From Clostridiales bacterium (GTDB lineage Bacteria; Bacillota; Clostridia; Peptostreptococcales; Anaerovoracaceae), in NCBI GenBank assembly GCA_009776955.1, contig WRMW01000010.1:1-64000 (forward strand): a stretch of 64,000 bases of DNA. Reading direction: 5' to 3'. How positions within the stretch are numbered: position 1 is the first letter of the stretch; each line of letters opens with the position of its first letter. Positions 27,630 to 35,958 of this stretch are shown here, piece by piece. Both the position numbers and the translations under genes were made by a program. The notes below the pieces were generated by a model. It made no database searches. It was not told the origin of the DNA and saw nothing but the letters and a program-made list of their open reading frames with translations.

Positions 27630-29453
27630 TCACTCCATCGGCAGGGGGACTATATACTGGTCGAGGGTTTCGTCCCTTATTATCGACGGCGAGTGCGTGG
27701 CAACGATTATCTGCGTATCCGTCTCTTTGATAAGATCCGGCAGAAGCTGCTCCTGCCAGATAATCGAAAGGGATATCTCAGGCTCATCGATAAGGATCCT
27801 CTTCGTACCTCCAAAAATGCATATCATAAAGATAAGCAGCAGCTTTTTCTCCCCCGACGAAAGAAGGTCGAGTCCTATGCTTGTGTCAAACTTGTGGACA
27901 GTAAGGCTGCCCTTCTCCTTTTGCGTGGTGTTTGTTTTCGTCACAACGATGCCGGCAGGCGTGAGCTCGATGCTCTTGTTTTTGATATACTTGCGCAGCA
28001 ACCTCTGCAACTTCGCAACTTTTTCGCTCTTTTTTTCCTTTACGGGAAGAAAGACTCTGTCATAGAACTCAAGAAATATTTTGAGTTTCATATGCCCGTG
28101 TATGTTATTTTCAAGCCGATGGCTCGCTCTCATCTTTTCGCCGATTTTTGTTTTGATTGCGTTTCTTAATCCTTCATATTTCAATTCATCTAAAAACGTA
28201 TCGTCTGGCAGCAACGGTATATGGTTCAGCAAAACAGGACGAATGAAGTATTCGAGGTCTTTTTGTACTTCATCCGAAAAGAACCGCTTTTTTATGTGCG
28301 TTTTTTCGTCCTCTGGCACATCATCATTGCATTTAGCCTTGCCTATAAAGGGTTTGTAGCACTTTAGTGCTCCAAGATTGATCTTGTCTATGGTTTTTGG
28401 TCCATAATAAAAACGGTTGACTATTTCATTGACAGGGACATTGTCTGTCTTTAACAATTCCTTTATGATGTCAGCGGTGTCAGCAAGGTCAGCACCTTTG
28501 TATTTTGAGTTCTTTATGCTACTGTATATATTTTTAAGAAGCGATATACTCCCCTTTTTCAGTTCCCTATGCAGGCGGTTTGGCACGCCAAAGAGCCTGT
28601 CCTCGGACGAATCATTGTCGCGAAACCACGCCGATATTGATTGGCTGAAAGAGAGTTTTTGCGGCACGGCTTGCGTGAGTTTATCGAATGGCGTATAGTA
28701 CCATTCCAGTAGCTCGTGCCCGAACAGTGACTTCCTTATCAAATCAGCTTTGAGCGTGTATTTGTATGTCATATCAAAATAACGGGTATTGTCAAAACTA
28801 AGATGATCGAGTCCGTCCATTGTATAGCTATAATCCGCGTTCATAATTTGAATTATGTCTTGAATCTCAGGAAAATCCCCCATGTAGTCATTGCTACGCA
28901 ATGCATTCTTCCATACCTTTTCCGTTTTGACGATTTCGTTCATTGATTTTGTTGTCGAAAACGGATAGGCTTTCAATATGTCGGCGATTTCCTTGCTGAA
29001 AGGGATATTATGGTTAGCTTCGGAAAGATATCTGTGAAGAAGTTTTTTGCTGTCCAGCTCGGCTAACACTTCGGTAATTAAATTGATGTCCTCGTCATAA
29101 TGCCCGCCTCTCCATGTTAATTCATCCCACTCCCTAAATTGGTTGTCTGTTGCGGTTTTGAGTGCTTCCAAGATTTCCTTGCGTGAAATAAAGAGATCCG
29201 AATACTTGATAGATTTTTCGGTGTCGTCTTTAGAATAGAGACGGCCAACTACCGTAATCTTCTCAAAATAGTGCTTTGCCAATTCGCCATAATCGTATGT
29301 GAAGGTTGACAATGCCTCAAGGATTTTCAGTATGGTCGATTTTCCTATGCCGTTTTCCCCAATCATTATGATGCAGCGTTGGGAAAGGTCCAGCTCGATA
29401 TCATAAGTATTGAACAGCTTATGGATTTTGATTTTGGGTTTGGGTCCGCTCAT
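27630..29453 (-). CDS. AAA/ABC-type ATPase of OLD/AriA-like class
   Basis: A 607-residue ATPase. Walker A GENGIGKST is at residues 32-40, the ABC-type signature LLSSGEKKLLL at about 530-540, Walker B ILIDEPE at about 553-559, and the switch histidine in ATHSP at 587. The long middle should form a coiled-coil or sensor insert. This architecture, next to a DUF4435 gene, matches the AriA-AriB pair of PARIS, although my recollection is that AriA is usually shorter. ATG 29453 is preferred over 29462 because AAGGAAGG touches the latter. It follows the DUF1848 gene by 45 bases on the same strand. Confidence 0.8.
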   Translation of the reverse strand: MSGPKPKIKIHKLFNTYDIELDLSQRCIIMIGENGIGKSTILKILEALSTFTYDYGELAKHYFEKITVVGRLYSKDDTEKSIKYSDLFISRKEILEALKTATDNQFREWDELTWRGGHYDEDINLITEVLAELDSKKLLHRYLSEANHNIPFSKEIADILKAYPFSTTKSMNEIVKTEKVWKNALRSNDYMGDFPEIQDIIQIMNADYSYTMDGLDHLSFDNTRYFDMTYKYTLKADLIRKSLFGHELLEWYYTPFDKLTQAVPQKLSFSQSISAWFRDNDSSEDRLFGVPNRLHRELKKGSISLLKNIYSSIKNSKYKGADLADTADIIKELLKTDNVPVNEIVNRFYYGPKTIDKINLGALKCYKPFIGKAKCNDDVPEDEKTHIKKRFFSDEVQKDLEYFIRPVLLNHIPLLPDDTFLDELKYEGLRNAIKTKIGEKMRASHRLENNIHGHMKLKIFLEFYDRVFLPVKEKKSEKVAKLQRLLRKYIKNKSIELTPAGIVVTKTNTTQKEKGSLTVHKFDTSIGLDLLSSGEKKLLLIFMICIFGGTKRILIDEPEISLSIIWQEQLLPDLIKETDTQIIVATHSPSIIRDETLDQYIVPLPME

Positions 29454-29498
29454 TTCCGGCATCCTTCCTGTGCTATGCTACCTATCCATTCGTTTATT

Positions 29499-30437
29499 CT
29501 ATCCCAGTTTAAGCTCGGTTTGGAACTCTTTAAGGCTCTTTGCTTCTCTTGGCTTTATTTCTGCTCCATCTGGAACATTGCCTATTAGCAGCGGGGAGTT
29601 TGGGTCGTGCTTCCCATGGTTGGTGGTGGCGGCTCTTTCGTTGAAATTTGCATAGCAATACCTGCATCCGTGCAGGCAGGTGTTGTATGCCCCGATATCG
29701 ACGCTTGCGACGCACCCACATTCCTGCCTTTGGTTTTTGTCCTTGCCTGTGGAGATCGGAACGTCAAGCAATTCGCCAATCAGCTCGTCATCGATGCACT
29801 TGCCGTGTTTGATCCCAAACCTCTCCAAATCTATCTTTTCCGAACAGGACTCAACTGCCATATTGTTTTCACCGGCAATCCGCGAAAATTCGCCTGAAAT
29901 CAGGGCGATTTCTTCCGCGTTGATCTCTCTGGCCTTCAAAGGGGCGATACGCTTTTCTATGCTCGTATAAAAATCCAAAAAGCTGATGACAACCCTCTCC
30001 GTCTTTCCGTTCAACTTCAGCGCAAGCCTTCCAAATTGTTCAATATGCCAGTCAGCCGTAAAAGTCTCGCTTATTATGATTGGGTCGTATCGCCAGATCA
30101 CGCGCTTGCTGCCTACTTTTTCTGACAGTCGGCAGAAAGTGTCCAATAACGCCTCCTTATCGGGCAGACCCGGCTCCACGCTTTTGCCATACGGGGTCAA
30201 GGTGAATTGGAAATAGTACATATGGTCTTTTAGTTCATCAAGGCGAGCGATCATCGGCGCAGGGTTTTTTGTCCAAAAAACTATCGCGTCGCATACCTTG
30301 GGATCGAGGTCTACCCTGTGTAGCTGATGCGCGTTGAACGGATTTTGTGTCACCACAAAACCGTCCTTTACCCGATTGTAAAACCAGTCCGAGTAGTATG
30401 CGGGTATGTCGGTCCGTCTGCTCACGCTTACAATCAT
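29499..30437 (-). CDS. DUF1848 protein with C-terminal radical-SAM-like cysteine motif
   Basis: A 312-residue DUF1848 protein: SVSRRTDIPAYYSDWFYNR at the N-terminus, VFWTKNPAPM, and VIWRYDPIII. Three cysteines near the end (Cys254, Cys258, Cys261 in CLHGCRYCYANF) have the CX3CX2C spacing of radical SAM enzymes, a feature the family is known for, and would hold a 4Fe-4S cluster. The reaction is unknown. The ATG overlaps the stop of the upstream methyltransferase by four bases (ATGA), so the two are translationally coupled. Confidence 0.85.
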   Translation of the reverse strand: MIVSVSRRTDIPAYYSDWFYNRVKDGFVVTQNPFNAHQLHRVDLDPKVCDAIVFWTKNPAPMIARLDELKDHMYYFQFTLTPYGKSVEPGLPDKEALLDTFCRLSEKVGSKRVIWRYDPIIISETFTADWHIEQFGRLALKLNGKTERVVISFLDFYTSIEKRIAPLKAREINAEEIALISGEFSRIAGENNMAVESCSEKIDLERFGIKHGKCIDDELIGELLDVPISTGKDKNQRQECGCVASVDIGAYNTCLHGCRYCYANFNERAATTNHGKHDPNSPLLIGNVPDGAEIKPREAKSLKEFQTELKLG

Positions 30438-31510
30438 GGCTTCTCCCAGAAATATATGCTGCCGTGGTAAAGGGTTTTCGTAAAAACGGCACTGTGCCTA
30501 TATTTTTGATACTTTCCCTCTTCTGGTTTGGGGCGTTTTCCACAAGTGTTCTTGCAGTAAGATCCGTATGTTTCTCCTACAACGTCCCGTACATACTCGT
30601 CCAAAGAGTTTTTATCACCCTTATAATATTTATGGTGGCAGTCTGATTTCATACCAGTAATTTCTTTCAGATGTTCCGCAAGTTTATTGTTGAGATGTTC
30701 TTCTTCTCCATAGTCTTTCTTTTCATTTCCCGCATCCAAACATATCATGGCTCCGGATTTGCTCAACCTCGCATTTTTAAGATAATCTTTTGCGTTCCCA
30801 ATCCCAATATTCCTAAGCGACTTTGAGAACATGATAACATCAAACAAATGGGGCTTCTTTAATTCCTCAAAGCCGTCCCATGATTTATGGTATTCAAAGC
30901 CGTCAAGGTTTTGAATATGGTCTACATTCCACTCTCCAGTGTCGATGCCTACATAGCGGTAGCTCTTACTTCGCCTTTTTGCAAATTCGCGAAGCGCAAA
31001 AAAGTCAGGGCAATTGCCGCAGCCCAAGGATAACACCGTTATCTCTTTTTTTCCCGATAGGCTTTCGCTCAGGTACTCTGTGTATACATCCAAAGCCTCC
31101 TGATAGTACGCCCCGAAGTATCTGACAGTGTATATAGCCTGCTCTACCTCATCAGTTGTATATTGTATCAATTCGGAAAATTCGGTACAGAGCCGGCAAT
31201 TTCCTGTTCTATCCCGATCAGATCTGACAACTTCTATTGCTTTTTCAATAACGGTTTCCCAACTTGTCTCCTCCACTTTTCGCTTTACATCCAGATTTTC
31301 AAGAATTGCAGGTTCGTCTGTGGAAAGAGTTCCGCTAAGAAATGAGTCGGGGTACGTGAACGTTTTTGGCTCTTGTTTATTATGAAACTTTACTTTAATG
31401 TACGCACTATAAGCCTCATGCGCAAAAGAGACTATATTGCCTTCCCCGTACTCATTGACACCGGCTACCTTGCTATGATGAGTTACCTTGCATCCAACGA
31501 TATCATTCAT
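30434..31510 (-). CDS. SAM-dependent methyltransferase with an N-terminal beta-barrel-like domain
   Basis: A 358-residue protein. The first 70 residues (VGCKVTHHSKVAGVNEYGEGNIVSF, then IKVKFHNKQEPKTFTYPDSF) resemble the small barrel domain found before helicase or nuclease domains. The centre has class I methyltransferase motif I (VLSLGCGNCPD) and an acidic ribose-binding position (YVGIDTGEW). There is no DPPY/NPPY or PC motif, so it is not an ordinary DNA methyltransferase. The ATG at 31510 is six bases after a -10 box, so its message is probably leaderless. First gene of the operon. Confidence 0.75.
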   Translation of the reverse strand: MNDIVGCKVTHHSKVAGVNEYGEGNIVSFAHEAYSAYIKVKFHNKQEPKTFTYPDSFLSGTLSTDEPAILENLDVKRKVEETSWETVIEKAIEVVRSDRDRTGNCRLCTEFSELIQYTTDEVEQAIYTVRYFGAYYQEALDVYTEYLSESLSGKKEITVLSLGCGNCPDFFALREFAKRRSKSYRYVGIDTGEWNVDHIQNLDGFEYHKSWDGFEELKKPHLFDVIMFSKSLRNIGIGNAKDYLKNARLSKSGAMICLDAGNEKKDYGEEEHLNNKLAEHLKEITGMKSDCHHKYYKGDKNSLDEYVRDVVGETYGSYCKNTCGKRPKPEEGKYQKYRHSAVFTKTLYHGSIYFWEKP

Positions 31511-31516
31511 AGTAGT

Positions 31517-31544
31517 AGTATAGCACAAGTCGCATTCTGTACAA
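31517..31544 (-). promoter_or_regulatory. Promoter of the methyltransferase-DUF1848-AAA-DUF4435 operon
   Basis: Minus-strand TTGTAC (31539-31544) and TATACT (31517-31522), 16-base spacing. The ATG at 31510 follows the -10 by six bases. The -35 box is the left half of the palindrome at 31539-31550. Confidence 0.65.
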
Positions 31545-31550
31545 TTGTAC
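31539..31550. promoter_or_regulatory. Perfect palindrome between divergent promoters (probable operator)
   Basis: GTACAATTGTAC is a perfect 12-base palindrome. Its halves contain the back-to-back -35 boxes (TTGTAC) of the methyltransferase operon and of the XRE gene. A dimeric XRE protein bound here would cover both -35 elements. Confidence 0.6.
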
Positions 31551-31573
31551 GCTTTGTCTCAAGTATTTACACT
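31545..31573 (+). promoter_or_regulatory. Promoter of the XRE controller gene
   Basis: TTGTAC (31545-31550) and TACACT (31568-31573), 17-base spacing; the ATG at 31580 follows six bases later, again leaderless. Its -35 is the right half of the shared palindrome. Confidence 0.55.
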
Positions 31574-31579
31574 TACCTT

Positions 31580-31843
31580 ATGAAGATGTCTACGATGACA
31601 GAACTGGATAAGGGTGCTATTGGTATTGTCATCCGCCGTATGCGAAAGGACAGGGGGCTTTCGCAAGAGGTTCTTAGCGGTTTTGCCTGTCTTGCCAGAA
31701 GCCATCTGGCAATGATAGAGACTGGGGACAAGCTTCCCAACTTTGAGACTGTGTGGCGAATAGCTGTCGCCCTTGGGGTGCCGCCCCATGAACTTGTGAG
31801 CCAGATCGAAAACGAATCAATGCCGACGGGCGGGCGTTTCTAA
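31580..31843 (+). CDS. XRE-family controller-type transcriptional regulator
   Basis: An 87-residue helix-turn-helix protein: IGIVIRRMRKDRGLSQEVLSG, then CLARSHLAMIETGDKLPNFET and VWRIAVALGVPPHELV. Size and pattern match the controller (C) proteins of restriction-modification systems and small phage-type repressors. It is transcribed away from the methyltransferase operon, and both -35 boxes lie in one palindrome, so it probably controls itself and the operon. The ATG at 31580 was chosen because of promoter spacing; in-frame ATGs at 31586 and 31595 are possible. No ribosome binding site is present. Confidence 0.8.
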   Translation: MKMSTMTELDKGAIGIVIRRMRKDRGLSQEVLSGFACLARSHLAMIETGDKLPNFETVWRIAVALGVPPHELVSQIENESMPTGGRF

Positions 31844-31896
31844 CCGTCCGATAATGATATCCAAAGTGTTCCGCTTGTATTCCACCCCGCTCCCGT

Positions 31897-33120
31897 CTAC
31901 CCCTCGTTCAGCAACCAATCCAAGGTGTTCATCTGCCTGATCCCATTGTGGTTTGCCCCTGCACCGGCCTCGTCCAAGGTCAGAAGCATTCGCGGGTGGT
32001 AGCCGCCAATTCTTTCAAGGGGCGCAAGCTCCCGCCGCAAGACGCTTTCGTCAAGGACGGTGGCCGCTACCTGATAGTACGTCTCGCCATCCGCGTTTTG
32101 TGCCACAAAATCGACCTCGCCGCCAGCAAGATGCCCGACATAAACGTCGTTCCCCCTCCGCAACAGCTCCAAATAGACCACGTTCTCAAGCATATGCCCT
32201 TGGTCGGCCGTGCCGCCACCCAGAAGGAAATGTCTCAGTCCGATATCCGCGACATAGTATTTTTCAAGCGTCGCAAGGTATTGCTTGCCCTTGATGTCGT
32301 AACGGTTCGCCCTGTAGACCATCAGGCTGTCGGTCAGGCCCCGTATGTATTTTTCGACGGTCTTTTGGTCTATCTTGCGGCCGGCCGACGTCATCGTGTT
32401 TGCGATCTTGCTAGTGGACAGCAGGCTGCCTATGTTGTGGAACAAAAACTTGGCCACGCTCTCCAACATCATCACATCCGACAGCCTCAGCCTTGCCACG
32501 ACGTCTTTGAGCAATATCGAGTTGTAGATGCCCGCAAGGTACTCCCGTATGTCCCTCTGCCTGCCCGTTAGCTGCAACGCATACGGAAAAGAGCTTTCGC
32601 TCAGGTACGCCGCGTACCGCTCCGCCTTCCCGAGCCGCCTTTCCGGCGCATACAGCTCAAGCCCCTCGCAATACTCGGCAAACGACAGCGGCAGCATCTT
32701 CAGCTCCACATACCGCCCCGTCAGCAAGGTCGCCAGCTCACCCGACATAAACCATGCGTTCGACCCCGTTATGTACAAATCCACGTTCTCTCTTGCAAAC
32801 AGGCTGCCCACCGCCTTCTCATACATATCGACATGCTGGATCTCATCCAAAAAGACGTAGTTCATCCTGTCCGGCAACAGTCGTGCTTTGATATGCTCAT
32901 ACAACGAGCGATAGTCCGCCAAGCGTTCATTGTCGACCTCCTCAAAATTGATGGATATTATCTGCGTCTCGCCCACGCCGTGCCCGTGCAGCCACTCACG
33001 GTATATATCAAACAGCGTCGATTTGCCCGCGCGGCGTATCCCCGACACCACCTTTATAATCTGCCTGTCCTTCGACCGTATCAGGAAATCAAGATATTCT
33101 GGCCTGTTTACTCTTATCAT
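31897..33120 (-). CDS. AAA ATPase with DUF4143 domain
   Basis: A 407-residue protein of the widespread ATP-binding/DUF4143 family of unknown function. Walker A is SGIRRAGKST (residues about 27-36), Walker B YVFLDEIQHV, and an ITGSNAWFMSGELATLLTGR sensor region follows; the C-terminal DUF4143 part ends in the nuclease-like LENVVYLELLRRG and EVDFVAQNADGETYYQVA strands. Start ATG 33120 lies nine bases after a -10 box, so there is almost no leader. It is convergent with the XRE gene and divergent from the NuoE-like gene. These genes are often horizontally exchanged. Confidence 0.88.
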   Translation of the reverse strand: MIRVNRPEYLDFLIRSKDRQIIKVVSGIRRAGKSTLFDIYREWLHGHGVGETQIISINFEEVDNERLADYRSLYEHIKARLLPDRMNYVFLDEIQHVDMYEKAVGSLFARENVDLYITGSNAWFMSGELATLLTGRYVELKMLPLSFAEYCEGLELYAPERRLGKAERYAAYLSESSFPYALQLTGRQRDIREYLAGIYNSILLKDVVARLRLSDVMMLESVAKFLFHNIGSLLSTSKIANTMTSAGRKIDQKTVEKYIRGLTDSLMVYRANRYDIKGKQYLATLEKYYVADIGLRHFLLGGGTADQGHMLENVVYLELLRRGNDVYVGHLAGGEVDFVAQNADGETYYQVAATVLDESVLRRELAPLERIGGYHPRMLLTLDEAGAGANHNGIRQMNTLDWLLNEG

Positions 33121-33129
33121 AATAAATGC

Positions 33130-33158
33130 ATAATAGTTCGCTTTGTGGCAACTGTCAA
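33130..33158 (-). promoter_or_regulatory. Promoter of the DUF4143 gene
   Basis: Minus-strand TTGACA (33153-33158) and TATTAT (33130-33135), spacing exactly 17. Nine bases separate the -10 from the ATG, leaving a leader of only two or three bases. Confidence 0.75.
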
Positions 33159-33259
33159 GTTTTTTTGCGGATTTGATTCCGTAAATTCCTTTGCTGGGCA
33201 AAGTTTGCCGACCAAAACCCCCAATAGTTTATGCTTTGGAATGAATCATTATTATGAAT

Positions 33260-33288
33260 TTGACATACGGGCGGGGCTCAAATATAAT
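33260..33288 (+). promoter_or_regulatory. Full-consensus promoter of the diaphorase operon
   Basis: TTGACA (33260-33265), 17 bases, TATAAT (33283-33288): a perfect sigma-70 consensus. The ATG of the NuoE-like gene is 18 bases further on, so the leader is about 12 bases long. Confidence 0.8.
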
Positions 33289-33306
33289 GGTGTAGGTATA
33301 TAGACT

Positions 33307-33807
33307 ATGCTTCAATCACAGGAATATGGCGGGAATTATGAGATAGTGCGCGACGTATTGGACAAATACGAGCGGAATCCCCATATGTTGATACCGATAT
33401 TGCAGGAAATCCAGTCGGCGTACTCGTTTTTGCCCGAGGACGTGATGGTCTATGTCTCGGCTGCGCTCGGCATAAGGCCGGGGACGGTGTTCGGGGTCGC
33501 GACCTTTTATTCGCATTTCACATTGGAACCCAAGGGCAAGTACGTCATAAAGGTGTGCGACGGGACGGCCTGCCACGTAAGGAAGTCCGAGGAGATAATC
33601 AAGGTTCTCGAAAAGGAACTGAAGCTGTCCGCAGAAAAAAGGACTTCCGACGACAATCTGTTCACGCTCGAAACGGTGGCGTGTCTGGGTGCGTGCGGCC
33701 TGGCGCCGGTCATAGTGGTGAATGACGATGTACACGGCAGCATGACGAAAGAGTCGACCGCCGAGCTTATAAGCAAGATTCGCGAAGAAGAAGCAGGAGG
33801 CGCATAA
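33307..33807 (+). CDS. NuoE-like [2Fe-2S] subunit (HndA/HydC type)
   Basis: A 166-residue thioredoxin-fold ferredoxin subunit as in complex I NuoE and NADP-reducing or bifurcating hydrogenases. The four cluster cysteines are in VCDGTACH and VACLGACGLAP. The N-terminal helix bundle (IPILQEIQSAYSFLPEDVM) is typical. It passes electrons between NAD(P)H-linked flavin and downstream iron-sulfur clusters. The NuoF-like gene starts one base after its stop, so the two form an operon. Confidence 0.93.
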   Translation: MLQSQEYGGNYEIVRDVLDKYERNPHMLIPILQEIQSAYSFLPEDVMVYVSAALGIRPGTVFGVATFYSHFTLEPKGKYVIKVCDGTACHVRKSEEIIKVLEKELKLSAEKRTSDDNLFTLETVACLGACGLAPVIVVNDDVHGSMTKESTAELISKIREEEAGGA

Positions 33808-33808
33808 G

Positions 33809-35701
33809 ATGCTGGACCAAAAGTCTCTTGAGGCACGAAAGGAAAACTTCGACAGATATGCTTCGGCGCATAAAAAACGCGTGGTCATCTGCGCGGGTAC
33901 TGGGTGCGTCGCAAACGGCGCGCTGAAAGTCTACGATAGGTTTCTCGAGGTCGTAAAGGAACGCGGGATAAGCGTGGACATCGCGCTTGAGGAGGAAGTG
34001 AAGGGCGATTATTCGCTGGCGCAGAGCGGCTGCCAAGGGTTCTGCCAGATGGGGCTGCTCGTAACGGTGTTCCCTGAGAGCATCCTCTACGTCAAGGTGA
34101 AGCCCGACGATGTCGAGGACATAGTGGACAAGACGCTTATGGGCGATGGGGTCGTTGAGAGGCTGCTATACACGGTGCCCGAAAGCGACAAGACGATAGC
34201 GAAGCATGACGATATACCTTTCTATTCGCGGCAGCAGCGTTTTTTGCTGAGCCTTTGCGGGAATATCGACGCAAATTGCATAGACGAATATATAAGCCAC
34301 GGCGGGTATTTTATGGCGCGTCGGGCTGTTTTGGAAATGGACGCGAAGCAGATATGCGACGAGATTTCGGCGGCGGGGCTGAAAGGACGTGGCGGCGGCG
34401 GATTTCCCACGGGCACGAAATGGGAGTTTGCGAGGGCGAACGAAAGCGACGTGAAGTACGTGATATGCAATGGCGACGAGGGCGACCCGGGCGCATTTAT
34501 GGACAGGTGCATTCTTGAGGGGAATCCCCACGCCGTCCTTGAGGGCATGATAATAGCGGCGCAGGCGATAGGCTCCGAGAATGGGTATATATACGTTCGT
34601 ATGGAGTACCCGCTCGCCGTGGAGAGGCTAAAGCGAGCCATAGCGGCGGCGCGGGAGGCGGGCGTCCTGGGCGAGAACATATTCAACTCCGGCAAGCGTT
34701 TTGACATAGTGGTGATGGAGGGCGCGGGCGCGTTTGTCTGCGGAGAGGAGACGGCGCTTATAGCGTCCATCGAAGGGCAGCGCGGGATGCCGTCTATCAA
34801 ACCGCCGTTCCCCACGACGTCAGGGCTTTTCGGCAAGCCGACTGTGATAAACAATGTGGAGACCATAGCGTCCGTGCCGCTTATCATGCGGATGGGCGTC
34901 GAGGAATATTCAAAGATGGGCACGGAGAACGCGAAGGGGACAAAGACTTTCGCGCTTACCGGCCACGTGATAAACACAGGCCTTATAGAAGTGCCGTTCG
35001 GCGTGACCCTGCGTGAGATAGTAAGCGACATCGGCGGCGGCGTCATGGACGATGACGGAAAGATATGCGGGGTGGATTTCAAGGCTGTGCAGATAGGCGG
35101 GCCGTCCGGCGGCTGCCTTACGCAAGAACACCTTGACATGCCGCTTGACTACGACAGCCTGACGGCGGTGGGGGCGATGGTGGGTTCGGGCGGCCTTGTG
35201 GTGATGAACCAGAACACCTGCATGGTGAAGATCGCACGGTTCTTTATGCAGTTCACGCAGAACGAAAGCTGCGGAAAATGCACCATATGCCGCGAGGGGA
35301 CGCGCCAGATGCTGAGCCTGCTTGACGATATCATATGCGGCAACGGTACTGCGGAAACTCTGGCACTGCTAGAGGAATTGGCAATTCTGGTGAAAATTGG
35401 CTCGCTATGCGGATTGGGCAAGACTGCGCCGAATCCTGTGCTCTCGACGCTCAAATACTTCCGCGACGAGTATGAGGCTCATATATTTGACAAAAGATGC
35501 CCGACGGGAAGTTGCGAGGACTTGCTGATATTCAAAATTGTGCCGGAACTTTGCAAGTCGTGCAGCCTTTGCATGAAAAAGTGCCCCGTAGGCGCCATTA
35601 CCGGGGAGAAGGGCATACCTTATGTTATCGACCCAGAGGTTTGCGTCAGGTGCGGGGTGTGCGTGGAAGCCTGCAAATTCGATGCAATCATAAGGGGATA
35701 G
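33809..35701 (+). CDS. NuoF-like flavoprotein with extra ferredoxin domains (HndC/HydB type)
   Basis: A 630-residue subunit. The N-terminal ferredoxin-like part (VVICAGTGCVANGALKV, SGCQGFCQMG) precedes the FMN and NADH-binding core (GLKGRGGGGFPTGTKWEFA, CNGDEGDPGAFMDR), the 4Fe-4S motif (SCGKCTICREGTRQM), and a C-terminal 2x[4Fe-4S] ferredoxin (CKSCSLCMKKCP and CVRCGVCVEACKFDAI). In hydrogenases or formate dehydrogenases it oxidises or reduces NAD(P). No catalytic HydA or formate dehydrogenase gene follows; a sugar transporter does, so its partner must lie elsewhere. Confidence 0.93.
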   Translation: MLDQKSLEARKENFDRYASAHKKRVVICAGTGCVANGALKVYDRFLEVVKERGISVDIALEEEVKGDYSLAQSGCQGFCQMGLLVTVFPESILYVKVKPDDVEDIVDKTLMGDGVVERLLYTVPESDKTIAKHDDIPFYSRQQRFLLSLCGNIDANCIDEYISHGGYFMARRAVLEMDAKQICDEISAAGLKGRGGGGFPTGTKWEFARANESDVKYVICNGDEGDPGAFMDRCILEGNPHAVLEGMIIAAQAIGSENGYIYVRMEYPLAVERLKRAIAAAREAGVLGENIFNSGKRFDIVVMEGAGAFVCGEETALIASIEGQRGMPSIKPPFPTTSGLFGKPTVINNVETIASVPLIMRMGVEEYSKMGTENAKGTKTFALTGHVINTGLIEVPFGVTLREIVSDIGGGVMDDDGKICGVDFKAVQIGGPSGGCLTQEHLDMPLDYDSLTAVGAMVGSGGLVVMNQNTCMVKIARFFMQFTQNESCGKCTICREGTRQMLSLLDDIICGNGTAETLALLEELAILVKIGSLCGLGKTAPNPVLSTLKYFRDEYEAHIFDKRCPTGSCEDLLIFKIVPELCKSCSLCMKKCPVGAITGEKGIPYVIDPEVCVRCGVCVEACKFDAIIRG

Positions 35702-35958
35702 CCCTTGGCATCGTTTCGTTCGTTCGCCTTGCAGTGGCCGATATTGTAAAAACCGGCGAATGGGTGATGATAGAGGTGCTCAAAGTATAGCCGAAAAGCG
35801 CCCAAAATGTCGCAAACTTCCCAAAAGGGACATCAGGCGGTGAAAAATGTCTGTAAAAATTATTGTAGCAATTACATGGGGATAATATCATAATCTGTAA
35901 TGCATATCGCTTATGCTGCTTAGGCATAGAGGCTCGTTAGAGCAGGGAATAGATAAAC
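35702..35958. promoter_or_regulatory. Intergenic region with a likely promoter of the sugar ABC operon
   Basis: TTGTAG (35863-35868) and TATCAT (35886-35891), 17-base spacing, lie about 70 bases before the ATPase gene. The remaining sequence shows no riboswitch, gene or strong inverted repeat that I can recognise. Confidence 0.45.

Noticed and set aside
30434-31510. DNA adenine or cytosine methyltransferase of a restriction-modification system
   Set aside because: The controller-like regulator suggested it, but there is no DPPY/NPPY or PC motif and no restriction endonuclease family is recognisable.
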